DNA of 64,000 nt from Microlunatus speluncae (GCF_009299835.1 NZ_VKCZ01000006.1:1-64000); one strand, 5' to 3'. Positions 49,757 to 58,931 are shown, numbered from the stretch's first letter. A program made the numbers and translations. The notes: generated by a model not told the origin, from the letters alone.

Positions 49757-50473
49757 TCAGCCGGCCTTGGTGAAGCCTGCGGCCTCGGCTGCTTCCTCGC
49801 TGTCGAACCAGACCTCGGCCTCGGTCTGGTCGTACCACTGCGACGCGGTCGTGTGGTACTTCATCGAGTCCTCGTTGCCCTTGATGTCGAAGCCCGCTGG
49901 CGGCTCGGTGCCCCGGTAGGTGCCATCGGCGGTCTCGGACTTCTCGGCGGCGAGCTCGGCGTTGGTCGGCTCGGCGGTGTCCTCGGCCACGGCCTCGGAC
50001 GCGTCGGCGGCCAGCTCCTCGTTCGACGGCTCGGCGGCCTTCTTGGCCGTCTTCTTCGCCGCGGCCTTCTTGGCCGGCGCGGTGCCCCGGCCGTTGGCCT
50101 GCTTGGACTCCTCGACGGTCTCGGTCACCAGCTCGATCACGGCCATCGGGGCGTTGTCGCCCTTGCGCGGCCCGACCTTGGTGATCCGGGTGTAGCCGCC
50201 CTCACGCTCGGTGAAGGTCGGCGCGATGTCGGCGAACAGGGTGTGCACGACACCCTTGTCCCGGATCGTCGACAGCACCTGCCGACGGGAGTGAAGATCA
50301 CCGCGCTTGGCCTTGGTGATCAACTTCTCGGCCAGCGGCTGGACCCGCTTCGCCTTGGCCTGGGTGGTCACGATCCGGCCGTGCTCGAAGAGCTGGCTGG
50401 CCAGATTGGACAGGATCAGGCGCTCGTGGGCCGGGCTGCCGCCGAGCCGGTTGCCCTTGGTGGGGGTAGGCAT
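49757..50473 (-). CDS. rplQ: 50S ribosomal protein L17 with C-terminal extension
   Basis: A 238-residue bL17. Residues 1-118 are the normal core ([59 protein letters not shown], then [23 protein letters not shown]). A 65-residue Ala/Lys/Glu-rich linker and a terminal domain with [24 protein letters not shown] and [15 protein letters not shown] follow; this resembles the sunset domain also found in other actinobacterial proteins. The core alone is about 120 residues, so half the gene is extension. It is the last gene of the operon infA-rpmJ-rpsM-rpsK-rpsD-rpoA-rplQ and is needed for ribosome assembly. Confidence 0.95.
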   Translation of the reverse strand: MPTPTKGNRLGGSPAHERLILSNLASQLFEHGRIVTTQAKAKRVQPLAEKLITKAKRGDLHSRRQVLSTIRDKGVVHTLFADIAPTFTEREGGYTRITKVGPRKGDNAPMAVIELVTETVEESKQANGRGTAPAKKAAAKKTAKKAAEPSNEELAADASEAVAEDTAEPTNAELAAEKSETADGTYRGTEPPAGFDIKGNEDSMKYHTTASQWYDQTEAEVWFDSEEAAEAAGFTKAG

Positions 50474-50505
50474 CTCAGTAGATTCTTCCTGTTAGCGACG
50501 TCGAC

Positions 50506-51531
50506 TCAGTACTGCTCGGTCTCGCTGAAGTCGACCTCGTCCTCGGTCTCTTCGTCGTCATAGTTCCGGCCCACCGTCAGCGGGTCGAAGCCGGGCGAGC
50601 TGTCCTTCAGGGACAAGCCCATCTCGTGCAGCTTCAGCTTGACCTCGTCGATCGACTTGGAGCCGAAGTTGCGGATGTCCAGCAGATCCTGCTCGCTGCG
50701 CGACACCAACTCGCTCACCGTGTGGATGCCCTCGCGCTTCAGGCAGTTGTACGACCGCACGGTCAGGTTGAGGTCCTCGACCGGCAGGGCCAGATCGGCG
50801 GCCAGCTGCTCGTCGATCGGCGACGGGCCGATCTCGATGCCTTCGGCCTCGAGGTTGAGCTCGCGGGCCAGGCCGAACAGCTCGACCAGGGTGCGGCCGG
50901 CCGAAGCCACCGCATCCCGCGGCCGGATCGCCGTCTTGGTCTCGACGTCGATGATCAGCCGGTCGAAGTCGGTCCGCTGCTCGACTCGGGTGGCCTCGAC
51001 CTTGTAGGTGACCTTGAGCACCGGCGAGTAGATCGAGTCGACCGGGATCCGGCCGATCTCGGCGTCGGCGGTCTTGTTCTGCACCGCGGAGACGTAGCCG
51101 CGGCCACGCTCGACGACGAGCTCCATCTCCAGCCGGCCGTTGTCGGCCAGGGTGGCGATGTGCAGGTCGGGGTTGTGCACCTCGACGCCGGCCGGCGGGG
51201 CGATGTCGGCCGCGGTGACCGCGCCCGGGCCCGCCTTGCGCAGATACATGGTGACCGGCTCGTCCTCCTCGGAGGAAACGACCAGGCCCTTGAGGTTGAG
51301 GATGATCTCGGTGACGTCCTCGACGACGCCCTCGAGCGTGTCGAACTCGTGCTGGTTACCGTCGATCTTGATGCTGGTGACGGCCGCCCCCGGGATGGAG
51401 GACAGCAGCGTGCGCCGCAGCGAGTTGCCGAGCGTGTAGCCGAAGCCCGGCTCCAGCGGCTCGATGGCGAAGCGGGAACGGTAGTCGGAGACGGTCTCCT
51501 CCGACAGCGTCGGGCGCTGTGCGATCAACAT
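50506..51531 (-). CDS. rpoA: RNA polymerase alpha subunit
   Basis: A 341-residue protein. The N-terminal domain has [58 protein letters not shown], which binds the beta subunits and dimerises. The C-terminal domain holds [53 protein letters not shown], which contacts promoter UP elements and activators. The start at ATG 51531 gives the family N-terminus; an extension to 51594 is untypical. It lies between rpsD and rplQ. Confidence 0.97.
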   Translation of the reverse strand: MLIAQRPTLSEETVSDYRSRFAIEPLEPGFGYTLGNSLRRTLLSSIPGAAVTSIKIDGNQHEFDTLEGVVEDVTEIILNLKGLVVSSEEDEPVTMYLRKAGPGAVTAADIAPPAGVEVHNPDLHIATLADNGRLEMELVVERGRGYVSAVQNKTADAEIGRIPVDSIYSPVLKVTYKVEATRVEQRTDFDRLIIDVETKTAIRPRDAVASAGRTLVELFGLARELNLEAEGIEIGPSPIDEQLAADLALPVEDLNLTVRSYNCLKREGIHTVSELVSRSEQDLLDIRNFGSKSIDEVKLKLHEMGLSLKDSSPGFDPLTVGRNYDDEETEDEVDFSETEQY

Positions 51532-51627
51532 GATGAATCTTCTTTCCCCGTACCGACCGCTATTTGACGGTACGGAAACCGCCGGCGCATCCAACGCCGG
51601 CGGGTCCTGCTTTCACTCCAAGATCAA

Positions 51628-52233
51628 TTACTTGGAGTAGAGCTCGACGATCAGCTGTTCCTGAACGTCGATCACGATCTGTTCGCGCGTCGGCAGCTGG
51701 TGGATGAGCACGCGCATCTTGTTCGGCAGCGCGTCCATCCAGCCGGGCACGTCCCGCTCGCCGTGGGTCTCGCGGGCGACCACCAGCGGCAGCACCTCGC
51801 GCGACTTCTCCTTGAGGTCGATCACGTCGTGCGGGCTGACCCGGAACGACGGGATGTTGACCTTCTGGCCGTTGACCAGGAAGTGGCCGTGCACGACCAG
51901 CTGCCGGGCCTGCCGCCGGGTCCGGGCGAAGCCGGCCCGATACACGACGTTGTCCAGCCGCGACTCGAGGATCTGCAACAGCAGGTCACCGGTCTTGCCG
52001 GACTGCTTGTTGGCCTCTTCGTAGTAGCGGGCGAACTGCTTCTCCAGCACGCCGTAGGCGAAGCGGGCCTTCTGCTTCTCCCGCAACTGCAGCGCGTACT
52101 CGGTGTCCTTCGTCCGGCCGCGGCCGTGCACGCCGGGCGGGTAGGGGCGGCGCTCGAACGCCTTGTCGCCACCGACCAGGTCAACACCCAGTCGACGGGA
52201 CTTCTTGGTCATGGGACCGGTATAGCGAGCCAT
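51628..52233 (-). CDS. rpsD: 30S ribosomal protein S4
   Basis: A 201-residue uS4, typical length. It begins MARYTGPMTKKSRRLGVDLVGGDKAF, and contains the S4 RNA-binding domain (RLDNVVYRAGFARTRRQARQLVVHGHFLVNGQKVNIPSFRV). The N-terminal region lacks the four cysteines of the zinc-containing form, so it is the zinc-free type. It binds 16S rRNA early in assembly. Confidence 0.97.
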   Translation of the reverse strand: MARYTGPMTKKSRRLGVDLVGGDKAFERRPYPPGVHGRGRTKDTEYALQLREKQKARFAYGVLEKQFARYYEEANKQSGKTGDLLLQILESRLDNVVYRAGFARTRRQARQLVVHGHFLVNGQKVNIPSFRVSPHDVIDLKEKSREVLPLVVARETHGERDVPGWMDALPNKMRVLIHQLPTREQIVIDVQEQLIVELYSK

Positions 52234-52255
52234 GTTTCAGTCGTCCTTTCTGGGA

Positions 52256-52657
52256 TCAGACCCGGCGCCGCTTGGGCGGGCGGCAGCCGTTGTGCGGAAC
52301 GGGGGTCACGTCGGCGATCGCGCCGACCTCGAGGCCGACGGCGCCGAGCGAACGGATGGCGGTCTCCCGGCCCGAGCCCGGGCCCTTGACGAAGACGTCG
52401 ACCCGCTTCATGCCGTGCTCCATCGCGCGCCGGCCCACGGCCTCGGCGGCCATCTGCGCGGCGTACGGGGTGGACTTGCGGGAGCCCTTGAAGCCGACGG
52501 TGCCGGCCGAGCCCCAGGCGATCACGGCGCCGGTCGGGTCGGTGATCGAAATGACGGTGTTGTTGAACGTGCTCTTGATGTGGGCGTGGCCCGCGACCAC
52601 GTTCTTCTTCTCCTTGCGCCGGACCTTCTTGGCGGCGCCGCGTGCTGCATTAGCCAT
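52256..52657 (-). CDS. rpsK: 30S ribosomal protein S11
   Basis: A 133-residue uS11. [80 protein letters not shown] covers most of the conserved sequence, and it ends [11 protein letters not shown]. It lies between rpsM and rpsD, 45 bases after rpsM. Confidence 0.97.
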   Translation of the reverse strand: MANAARGAAKKVRRKEKKNVVAGHAHIKSTFNNTVISITDPTGAVIAWGSAGTVGFKGSRKSTPYAAQMAAEAVGRRAMEHGMKRVDVFVKGPGSGRETAIRSLGAVGLEVGAIADVTPVPHNGCRPPKRRRV

Positions 52658-52701
52658 CAGTGCTGTATCTCCTGGAGGTTTCTACCAAGTACGCGGCGGC
52701 G

Positions 52702-53076
52702 TTACTTGGACTTCTTCTTTCCGGCAACGGGCTTCCGGGCGCCCTTACGGCCCCGGGCGTTGGTACGGGTGCGCTGACCACGTACCGGCAGGCCGCTGCG
52801 GTGACGACGGCCCTGGTAGGAGCCGATCTCCACCTTGCGCCGGATGTCCGCCGAAACCTCTCGGCGAAGATCACCCTCGGTCTGGTAGTTCGCTTCGATC
52901 CAGTCCCGCAGAGCGACGAGTTGCTCGTCGCCCAGTTGATGAACCCGGAGATCGCCACTGATCTTCGTGGCCTCCAGGGTTTCGGCGGCGCGCGTCTTGC
53001 CGACGCCGAAGATGTAGGTCAGTGCGACCTCGAGCCGCTTCTCACGCGGCAGGTCCACACCAATCAGGCGTGCCAT
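52702..53076 (-). CDS. rpsM: 30S ribosomal protein S13
   Basis: A 124-residue uS13. [34 protein letters not shown] and [27 protein letters not shown] are the family signatures. It contacts 16S rRNA and the tRNA region of the head. A 216-bp gap separates it from rpmJ upstream; I see no gene there, only a short GACAGG-type repeat and a possible leader. Confidence 0.97.
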   Translation of the reverse strand: MARLIGVDLPREKRLEVALTYIFGVGKTRAAETLEATKISGDLRVHQLGDEQLVALRDWIEANYQTEGDLRREVSADIRRKVEIGSYQGRRHRSGLPVRGQRTRTNARGRKGARKPVAGKKKSK

Positions 53077-53292
53077 CAGGCGGTCTACCTCTCGGTTCCG
53101 GCCCGGATCCCGTTTCCTGCGGGTGTCATCCGGACCGCGAAGGTGTCTGGCGTGACGCGTCCCTGTCGATCCAGAACTGACAGGGCCTCGGCCTTCGTCC
53201 GAGGGTGGGCTCCGGGTGCTTGCCCGGAGTTGCGGTCACGCTTTTTCAGTTGATTCGGGGACTTGCGAGTTCCCGATCGGGCCTGGTGTCGA

Positions 53293-53406
53293 TCAGCCCT
53301 GGCGCTGCTTGTGTCGGGGGTTCTCGCAGATCACCATCACACGACCGTGCCGGCGAATCACCTTGCACTTGTCGCAGATCTTCTTGACGCTCGGCTGAAC
53401 CTTCAT
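53293..53406 (-). CDS. rpmJ: 50S ribosomal protein L36
   Basis: A 37-residue bL36, too short for most ORF filters. It starts [22 protein letters not shown] and ends with the [11 protein letters not shown] tail. The zinc ribbon is intact (C-x2-C, then C and H), which marks the zinc-binding form. It lies between infA and rpsM, as usual in actinobacteria. Confidence 0.95.
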   Translation of the reverse strand: MKVQPSVKKICDKCKVIRRHGRVMVICENPRHKQRQG

Positions 53407-53515
53407 CGAGCTGCTTTCTCGATCAACCCATGGCACGCCACAGGTCTGGTGGATGGTTTGCGGTTGCCCTCGCCGGAGCGAGGAGCGAGATCCGGGACTG
53501 GTCCCGGAACGGTGA

Positions 53516-53737
53516 CTACTTGTGCCGGTAGACGATGCGGCCCCGGTTCAGGTCGTACGCGGAGAGCTCGACGACAACGCGGTCGGTGGGAAGAATGCGG
53601 ATGTAGTTCTGCCGCATCTTGCCGCTGATCGTGGCCAGCACCTTGTGTCCGTTGGACAACTCGACACGAAACATCGCGTTCGGCAGGGCCTCGACCACGG
53701 TGCCCTCCAACTCGAGGGCGCCTTCCTTCTTCGCCAT
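53516..53737 (-). CDS. infA: Translation initiation factor IF-1
   Basis: A 73-residue S1-fold protein: [73 protein letters not shown] is the family consensus in full, so function is not in doubt. It binds the A site during initiation. ATG 53737 is the correct start inside a longer open frame that runs to 54577 antisense to the next gene. It is the first gene of the ribosomal operon; a promoter is visible upstream. Confidence 0.96.
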   Translation of the reverse strand: MAKKEGALELEGTVVEALPNAMFRVELSNGHKVLATISGKMRQNYIRILPTDRVVVELSAYDLNRGRIVYRHK

Positions 53738-53772
53738 AAACTCTCTAACGATCGCCTGACAGGAAACATCGA

Positions 53773-53828
53773 GCCACCGACAAAGGTGGCCGACCCGAAA
53801 CTTTACGCCAGATCGCCCGTCGACCCAA
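53773..53828 (-). promoter_or_regulatory. Promoter and leader hairpin of the infA-rplQ operon
   Basis: On the minus strand, -35 TTGGGT (53828-53823), a 17-bp spacer and -10 TAAAGT (53805-53800) form a good promoter. The leader then contains a GCCACC/GGTGGC hairpin (53773-53790) before the infA start at 53737. The hairpin could be a simple structure or a control site; no known ribosomal-protein-binding motif is evident. Confidence 0.55.
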
Positions 53829-53927
53829 ATCACGGCCGATCGGGCCGATCGGCGGTCGGGGCGGGCATCCTGCGCTGATGTGTCCAGTCTGCTCCGGCCG
53901 CTCAAATCGGCTGCCACACTGGGCCCG

Positions 53928-55022
53928 ATGCGAACCATGGGGGTAGAGGAAGAACTGCTGCTGGTGGATCCCGAGTCCGGAAGTCCGGCAGCCGTCGCGG
54001 GCAGTGTGCTGGCCGACGCCGCGGCCCGGGCCGGTGGCCATCCGGCCGGCGAGATCGAGGCCGAACTGCAGCAGCAACAGATCGAGGTCGAGACCACACC
54101 CACGACCTCGCTGACCGAGATCGGCACCCAGGTCCGCGACTGGCGCCATCGGGCCGACGAGCTGGGCCGGGCCTCGAACGTCCGGGTGGTCGCACTGGCC
54201 ACGTCACCGCTGCCGGTCGATCCGCGGACCACGGTCAAGCCGCGGTACCGGGCGATGGTGGAGCGGTTCGGACTGACCACGATGGAGCAGCTGACCTGCG
54301 GCTGCCATGTCCATGTCGGGGTGGAGTCCGACGACGAGGGGGTCGCGGTGATCGACCGGCTGCAGCCGTGGTTGCCGTGCCTGCTGGCCCTCTCGGCCAA
54401 TTCGCCGTTCTGGCACGGCCGCGACAGCGGGTACGTCAGCTTCCGGTCCCAGGTCTGGGCTCGGTTCCCGACGTCGGGTCCGACCCGGCCGTTCGGCTCC
54501 CCCGCGGCGTACCGGGCCCACGTCGACGAACTGCTCGCCAGCGGTGTCCCGTTGGACGGCGACATGATGTATTTCAACGCCCGGCTGTCCCGGCACTACC
54601 CGACGGTGGAGATCAGGGTGGCCGACGTGTGTGCCCGGACGGCCGACACGGTGATGATCGCCGGCCTGGCCCGGGCCCTGGTCGACACCACCGCCGCGGC
54701 CTGGGCGGCCGGTGAGCCGGCGCCCGGCACCGACCCTGACCGGCTCCGGCTGGCGCAGTGGCAGGCCGGCCGGTCCGGCCCCCGCGGCGACCTGGTCGAT
54801 CCGGTCGGTGGCCGTCCGCGGCCGGGCCCGGAGGTGATCGGCGCGCTGCTGGACTACGTCGACGACGCCCTCACCGCCAACGGCGACCGGGACACCGTGC
54901 ACGCCGAGGTGGAGCGGGTCCTGGCCCACGGCACCGGTGCGGATCATCAGCGTGAGTTGCTGGAACGCACCGGCGACCTCTCCGCGGTCGTCCGCGGCTC
55001 CGCCGAGCTCACCCTCGCCTGA
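53928..55022 (+). CDS. Glutamate-cysteine ligase family 2 (YbdK-type)
   Basis: A 364-residue GCS2 enzyme. [18 protein letters not shown] is the family N-terminus, [63 protein letters not shown] covers the ATP/amino-acid binding region and [12 protein letters not shown] follows. Actinobacteria lack glutathione, so this class probably ligates glutamate or another amino acid to an amine; one relative acts in ergothioneine synthesis, but the egt genes are not here. ATG 53928 is preferred over GTG 53880. It is divergent from infA. Confidence 0.87.
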   Translation: MRTMGVEEELLLVDPESGSPAAVAGSVLADAAARAGGHPAGEIEAELQQQQIEVETTPTTSLTEIGTQVRDWRHRADELGRASNVRVVALATSPLPVDPRTTVKPRYRAMVERFGLTTMEQLTCGCHVHVGVESDDEGVAVIDRLQPWLPCLLALSANSPFWHGRDSGYVSFRSQVWARFPTSGPTRPFGSPAAYRAHVDELLASGVPLDGDMMYFNARLSRHYPTVEIRVADVCARTADTVMIAGLARALVDTTAAAWAAGEPAPGTDPDRLRLAQWQAGRSGPRGDLVDPVGGRPRPGPEVIGALLDYVDDALTANGDRDTVHAEVERVLAHGTGADHQRELLERTGDLSAVVRGSAELTLA

Positions 55023-55065
55023 TCCGGCCCGGACCGGTGTAGCCGCCGACCCTGGCCCGTTCGGC

Positions 55066-55148
55066 GCACGGAACTCGACCGGGGTCGACTTCCGCACACC
55101 CAACGACCCCTCCGCCGCACGTAACTCGACCGGGGTCGACTTCCGCAC
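55066..55148. repeat. Direct repeat with internal palindrome (two 32-bp units)
   Basis: Two nearly identical 32-bp units lie at 55066-55097 and 55117-55148, period 51 bp, each built around CTCGACCGGGGTCGACTTCC. They sit between the convergent ligase and sigma factor genes, 44 bases after one stop and 12 bases before the other. The CGACCGGGGTCG centre is a near-palindrome. Confidence 0.75.
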
Positions 55149-55160
55149 CAAGCAGGCCTG

Positions 55161-56357
55161 CTACCGGGATCGGAGAGCGGCGAGGCGGGATTCGAGCAGG
55201 GCGCGTTCGGGGTCGGTCGGGCCGAGCCCCAGGGCCTGCCGGTACGCGAGCTCGGCCTCACCGGTCCGGCCCAGGCGGCGGAGCAGGTCGGCGCGGGCGG
55301 CGGGGAGATAGCGGTAAGAGGCGAGTTCGGGGTCGGCGGTGAGGGCGTCGATCAATTCCAGCGCCACCGCGGGGCCGGCGGTGTGGGAGATCGCGACGGC
55401 CCGGTTGAGGGCGACGATCGGGCTCGGCCAGCGGCGGTAGAGCCGGTCGTAGCCGGCGACCACCGCGGGCCAGTCGGTCGCGTCGGCGATGCGGGCCGAG
55501 GCGTGGACGCCGGCTATCGCGGCCTGCAGGACGTGGCGGCCGGGGTCGGCCGGGCGATGATCACCGGCGATCCGGTCCAGTAGCGCCAGCCCCTCGGTGA
55601 TCTTGTCCCGATCCCAGCGTTCGCGGTCCTGGTCGGGCAGCAGCACCAGTCGGCCGGCTTCGTCGATCCGCGCGTCCCGGCGGGCATCGGTGAGCAGCAT
55701 CAGGGCCAGCAGGCCGGCGGCCTCGGTCTCGGCCGGCAGCAGCCCGGCCAGCACTCGGCCGAGGTCGAGCGCGGAGGCGATCAACTCCGGCCGGGTCGCC
55801 GCGGCACCGCCGGTCGGCGAGTAGCCCTCGTTGAAGATCAAATAGATCACCGCCAGCACGCCGTCCAGGCGCTCCCCCAGCTTCGGATCCGGCGGCACCT
55901 GGTACGGGATCGAGGCGGCCGCGATCTTCTTCTTGGCCCGGGTCAGCCGGGCCGCCATCGTCGGCTCCGGCACCAGGAACGCGTTCGCGATCTCGGCCGT
56001 GGTCAGGCCGCCGACCATCCGCAGCGTCAGCGCCACCCGGGCCGGCAGGGCCAGCGCCGGATGGCAACAGACGAAGATCAACCGCAGTCGGTCGTCGTAA
56101 CCGAGCAGGCCGTCCGCTTCGCCGATCTCGACGGACTCCGGCTCGGCCGCGAGCAGCGGCAGTTTCCGGCGCAGGGTCTGATCGCGCCGGATCGCATCGA
56201 TCAGTTTGCGCCGGGCGGTCGCCACCAGCCAGTTGATCGGCTGCTCCGGCACCCCGTCGTTCGGCCAGGTCTCCAGGGCGCGTACGTACGCATCGGCGCA
56301 GGCCTGCTCGGCCAGGCCGAGATCGCCCGCGGCCGACCGGGCGGTCGCTGCGAGCAC
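55161..56357 (-). CDS. ECF-type sigma factor with C-terminal TPR-like domain (ECF42-like)
   Basis: A 398-residue product from GTG 56357. The sigma-2 part is LGLAEQACADAYVRALETWPNDGVPEQPINWLVATARRKLIDAIRRD and the sigma-4 part VALTLRMVGGLTTAEIANAFLVPEPTMAARLTRAKKKIAAA. A 220-residue helical C-terminal domain (YSPTGGAAATRPELIASALDLGRVLAGLL; SPIVALNRAVAISHTAGP) is the hallmark of ECF42. The frame stays open before 56357 and encodes a helix expected at the true N-terminus (EVAAAAAEAHRTGWSTVLAATARS), but has no ATG, GTG or TTG, only a CTG at 56438. The YCII gene upstream is its usual partner. Confidence 0.85.
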   Translation of the reverse strand: MLAATARSAAGDLGLAEQACADAYVRALETWPNDGVPEQPINWLVATARRKLIDAIRRDQTLRRKLPLLAAEPESVEIGEADGLLGYDDRLRLIFVCCHPALALPARVALTLRMVGGLTTAEIANAFLVPEPTMAARLTRAKKKIAAASIPYQVPPDPKLGERLDGVLAVIYLIFNEGYSPTGGAAATRPELIASALDLGRVLAGLLPAETEAAGLLALMLLTDARRDARIDEAGRLVLLPDQDRERWDRDKITEGLALLDRIAGDHRPADPGRHVLQAAIAGVHASARIADATDWPAVVAGYDRLYRRWPSPIVALNRAVAISHTAGPAVALELIDALTADPELASYRYLPAARADLLRRLGRTGEAELAYRQALGLGPTDPERALLESRLAALRSR

Positions 56358-56430
56358 AGTCGACCAACCCGTCCGGTGCGCCTCGGCGGCGGCCGCGGCG
56401 ACCTCGGACGGGTCGGCGGATCCTCGGCGC

Positions 56431-56778
56431 TCAGCCAGTCGGCATCACCGGCCGGACCTCGACGTTGGGTTCCGGAATCAGCCGGGCCAGGCTGAGGGCA
56501 TGATCGAGATCGCGAGCCTCGATCAGGTAATAGCCACCGAGCTCCTCCTTGGTCTCGGCGAACGGACCGTCGGTGATCATCGATTCGGCCCCGGCCCGGT
56601 TGCGCACCGTGGTCGCCGTCGCCCCCGGTTCGAGCGCCTCGGTGGCCACGATCGTCGCCCCGGACTCGCGGGCCTGCTCCATGAACTTCCCGTGCTCGGC
56701 CATCAGGGCCTCGACCCCCGCCTCGTCACTGGGCCCCTCGGCCGGGTCTCCGTACAGCAGGAACATGTAGGCCGGCAT
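56431..56778 (-). CDS. YCII-related (DGPF domain) protein
   Basis: A 115-residue protein. MPAYMFLLYGDPAEG opens the ferredoxin-like fold, and AESMITDGPFAETKEELGGYYLIEARDLDHALSLARLIP is the DGPF block that names the family. In ECF42 operons this protein is thought to modulate the sigma factor. ATG 56778 is preceded by GAAAGGGG; an upstream extension to 56847 is not homologous. Its stop overlaps the start region of the sigma gene. Confidence 0.9.
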   Translation of the reverse strand: MPAYMFLLYGDPAEGPSDEAGVEALMAEHGKFMEQARESGATIVATEALEPGATATTVRNRAGAESMITDGPFAETKEELGGYYLIEARDLDHALSLARLIPEPNVEVRPVMPTG

Positions 56779-56962
56779 CGCCGCCCCTTTCAGTCGTCTT
56801 GCGCCAGTGTCACCCCGGGGACGAACGGGTGTCGCCGAAATCGACAACGCGTCGTCCGGGATTTCCGGTCCCCAGCACCGGCATTTTGCGGGATGCCCCG
56901 AACCGGTGTCAGTTCCTTTCTAGAATGGAGAGTCCAGTTGAGGTCGCGGGGGTGACTGTGCT

Positions 56963-57397
56963 GTGTCTGAGGGAAATGGTTCACGAGAGGATGCCGGCTC
57001 GGCGGCCGGTCGCTGCCGAGCACTTCGCCGGGTGGCGCTCAGTGGCGAGGCGGGCGAGGTCGCGGCGCGGCGGCTGAAGCTGAGCCGGCTGGAGCGGCTG
57101 ATCGTCGCGGCCGGTGGGCTGCGGCATGATCCGGCTGATCCACTCGGCGCCGAGGCCAAGGAAGTCACGATCGCTGCCGCACGGGCCGGGGCCGACTCCG
57201 CCGCCGTCGCGGTGCGCGAAGTCGTCGCGGTCGCCGACGACGGTTGGGGCGCGGTGCGGGCGATCGCCGGCCGGGAGATCGAACGGCTCACCGCTGACCT
57301 CGGAGAATGGTTCACCCTCGCCGACGAAGCCAGCCGACACCTGGGATCCGATCCGACGTCGGGCGGGTCCGATCGGCGCCGAAAGCCGAGCAGGTAG
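56963..57397 (+). CDS. Hypothetical protein
   Basis: A 144-residue frame starting at GTG 56963. Codons from about residue 30 on have very high G/C at position 3, as in real genes here. The content is alpha-helical and charged (GEAGEVAARRLKLSRLERLIVAAGGLRHDPADPLGAEAKEVTIAAARAG; then an EIERLTADLGEWFTLADEASRHL helix). No signal peptide or membrane segment. I do not recognise a family. The preceding TAGAAT at about 56922 could be a -10. It may be a small helical regulatory or structural protein. Confidence 0.55.
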   Translation: MSEGNGSREDAGSAAGRCRALRRVALSGEAGEVAARRLKLSRLERLIVAAGGLRHDPADPLGAEAKEVTIAAARAGADSAAVAVREVVAVADDGWGAVRAIAGREIERLTADLGEWFTLADEASRHLGSDPTSGGSDRRRKPSR

Positions 57398-57493
57398 ATC
57401 CACGCCGCACCGAGCTGCCTGGAGCCGGATGTCGCCACCCATGGTTAGCGACCCGGCTCTACCGCAAGATCGTCGGCCCGCGAGAATGACCGC

Positions 57494-58864
57494 ATGCCGC
57501 GACGCCCCAATGTGATCGTTTTCCTCACTGATCAACAGCGCTGGGACACCCTCGGACTGGCCGGGAATCCCGAAGGGCTGACGCCCAACCTGGACCGGAT
57601 GGCTCGGCGCGGCGCCTACTTCGACGCGGCGATCACGCCGCAGCCGCTGTGCACGCCGGCGCGGTCGTGTCTGCAGACCGGTCGGTTCGCCAGCAGCAAC
57701 GGGGTCTACCGCAACGGGATCCCGCTGGACACCGACGCCGAGACGCTGGCCAAGATCTTCGGCCGCGCTGGCTATCGCTGCGGCTACATCGGCAAGTGGC
57801 ATCTGGGTGACACCTCCTCCCGCGGCCCGGTCCGGCCCGAACAGCGCGGCGGCTACCACGACTGGCTGGCCGCGAATGCCTTGGAGCACACCTCGGATGC
57901 GTACCGGACCGTGGTCTGGGACGGCGATGATCAAGAGGTGCGGCTGCCCGGCTATCGGGTGGACGCACTGACCGACGCCGCGATCCGCTACGTCGATGAT
58001 CATGCTCCCGGCGATGGCGACGACGGCCAGCCATTCTTCCTGTTCCTGTCGTTCCTCGAGCCGCACCACCAGAACCACCGGGACGACTATCCCGCGCCGG
58101 ACGGCTACGACGAGCGCTATCGCGGCCGGTGGATGCCACCGGATCTGGCCGCGCTGCGCGGCACCGCGTACCAACAACTCGGCGGCTACTACGGAATGAT
58201 CAAGCGACTGGACGAAGCCTACGGCCGACTGGTCGACGCGCTGCGCAGTCTCGGCCAGCTGGACCAGACGGTGATCGCCTTCAGTTCCGATCATGGAAAC
58301 CACTTCAAGACCAGGAACGGCGAATACAAGCGATCCGTGCACGACGCCTCGGCCCGGGTGCCACTGGTGATCAACGGCCCGGGCGTGCCGCGCGGCCGGT
58401 TCGTCGACGAAGTGGTGAGCACCGTCTCGCTGCCGGCGACGCTGCTGGAGCTGGCCGGGATCGCCCCACCGGAAGGGATGCAGCCCAGCCTGGCCGCGGC
58501 GATGGACCCGGCGGCACCCCGGCGCTCCGGCGAGGCCTTCATCCAGGTCAGCGAGACCGAGGTCGCGCGCGGATTGCGGACCAGTCGCTGGAAGTACGGC
58601 ATCGTCGCCCCGGCCGCCGACCCGCTCCGCGATCAGCACAGTGATCATTACGTCGACGGCTACCTGTACGACCTGCAGGCCGATCCGTACGAACTCACCG
58701 ACCTGACCGGCCTGCCGAGCCACCGCGCCGTCGCCGACCGCCTGCGCACCCGGATCGCGGAGTGGATGACCCTCGCCGGCGAGCCGCCCGCCCGGATCGA
58801 CCCGGCCCCCGAACGCGCCGGCAACCGCCAACTCACCGTGTCCGCCGAGGAAGTCCTGCTCTAG
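57494..58864 (+). CDS. Type I sulfatase
   Basis: A 456-residue hydrolase. The metal-binding Asp13 is in VIVFLTDQQRWDTLG, the formylglycine site is Cys53 in CTPARSCLQTGR (C-x-P-x-R), and NGVYRNGIPL, YIGKWHLGD, FSSDHGNHFKTRNGEYKRSVHDASARVPLVI supply the remaining family residues. It would cleave sulfate esters, usually on sugars. No signal peptide is present, so it seems cytoplasmic, and no formylglycine-generating enzyme is encoded nearby. The TAG stop lies in a hairpin. Confidence 0.92.
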   Translation: MPRRPNVIVFLTDQQRWDTLGLAGNPEGLTPNLDRMARRGAYFDAAITPQPLCTPARSCLQTGRFASSNGVYRNGIPLDTDAETLAKIFGRAGYRCGYIGKWHLGDTSSRGPVRPEQRGGYHDWLAANALEHTSDAYRTVVWDGDDQEVRLPGYRVDALTDAAIRYVDDHAPGDGDDGQPFFLFLSFLEPHHQNHRDDYPAPDGYDERYRGRWMPPDLAALRGTAYQQLGGYYGMIKRLDEAYGRLVDALRSLGQLDQTVIAFSSDHGNHFKTRNGEYKRSVHDASARVPLVINGPGVPRGRFVDEVVSTVSLPATLLELAGIAPPEGMQPSLAAAMDPAAPRRSGEAFIQVSETEVARGLRTSRWKYGIVAPAADPLRDQHSDHYVDGYLYDLQADPYELTDLTGLPSHRAVADRLRTRIAEWMTLAGEPPARIDPAPERAGNRQLTVSAEEVLL

Positions 58865-58885
58865 TGCCCTGCGCCAGGGCACTAG
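58861..58885. terminator. Hairpin containing the sulfatase stop codon
   Basis: CTAGTGCCCT and AGGGCACTAG, perfect 10-bp arms with a 5-base loop. The TAG stop at 58862-58864 is inside the first arm. The stem is nearly identical to the one that contains the ligase stop at 14936-14961. Confidence 0.78.
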
Positions 58886-58931
58886 GTTGCTCGATCGTTC
58901 GCTGAGTCCCGGTCTGAGCTGGTCAAAAGAT

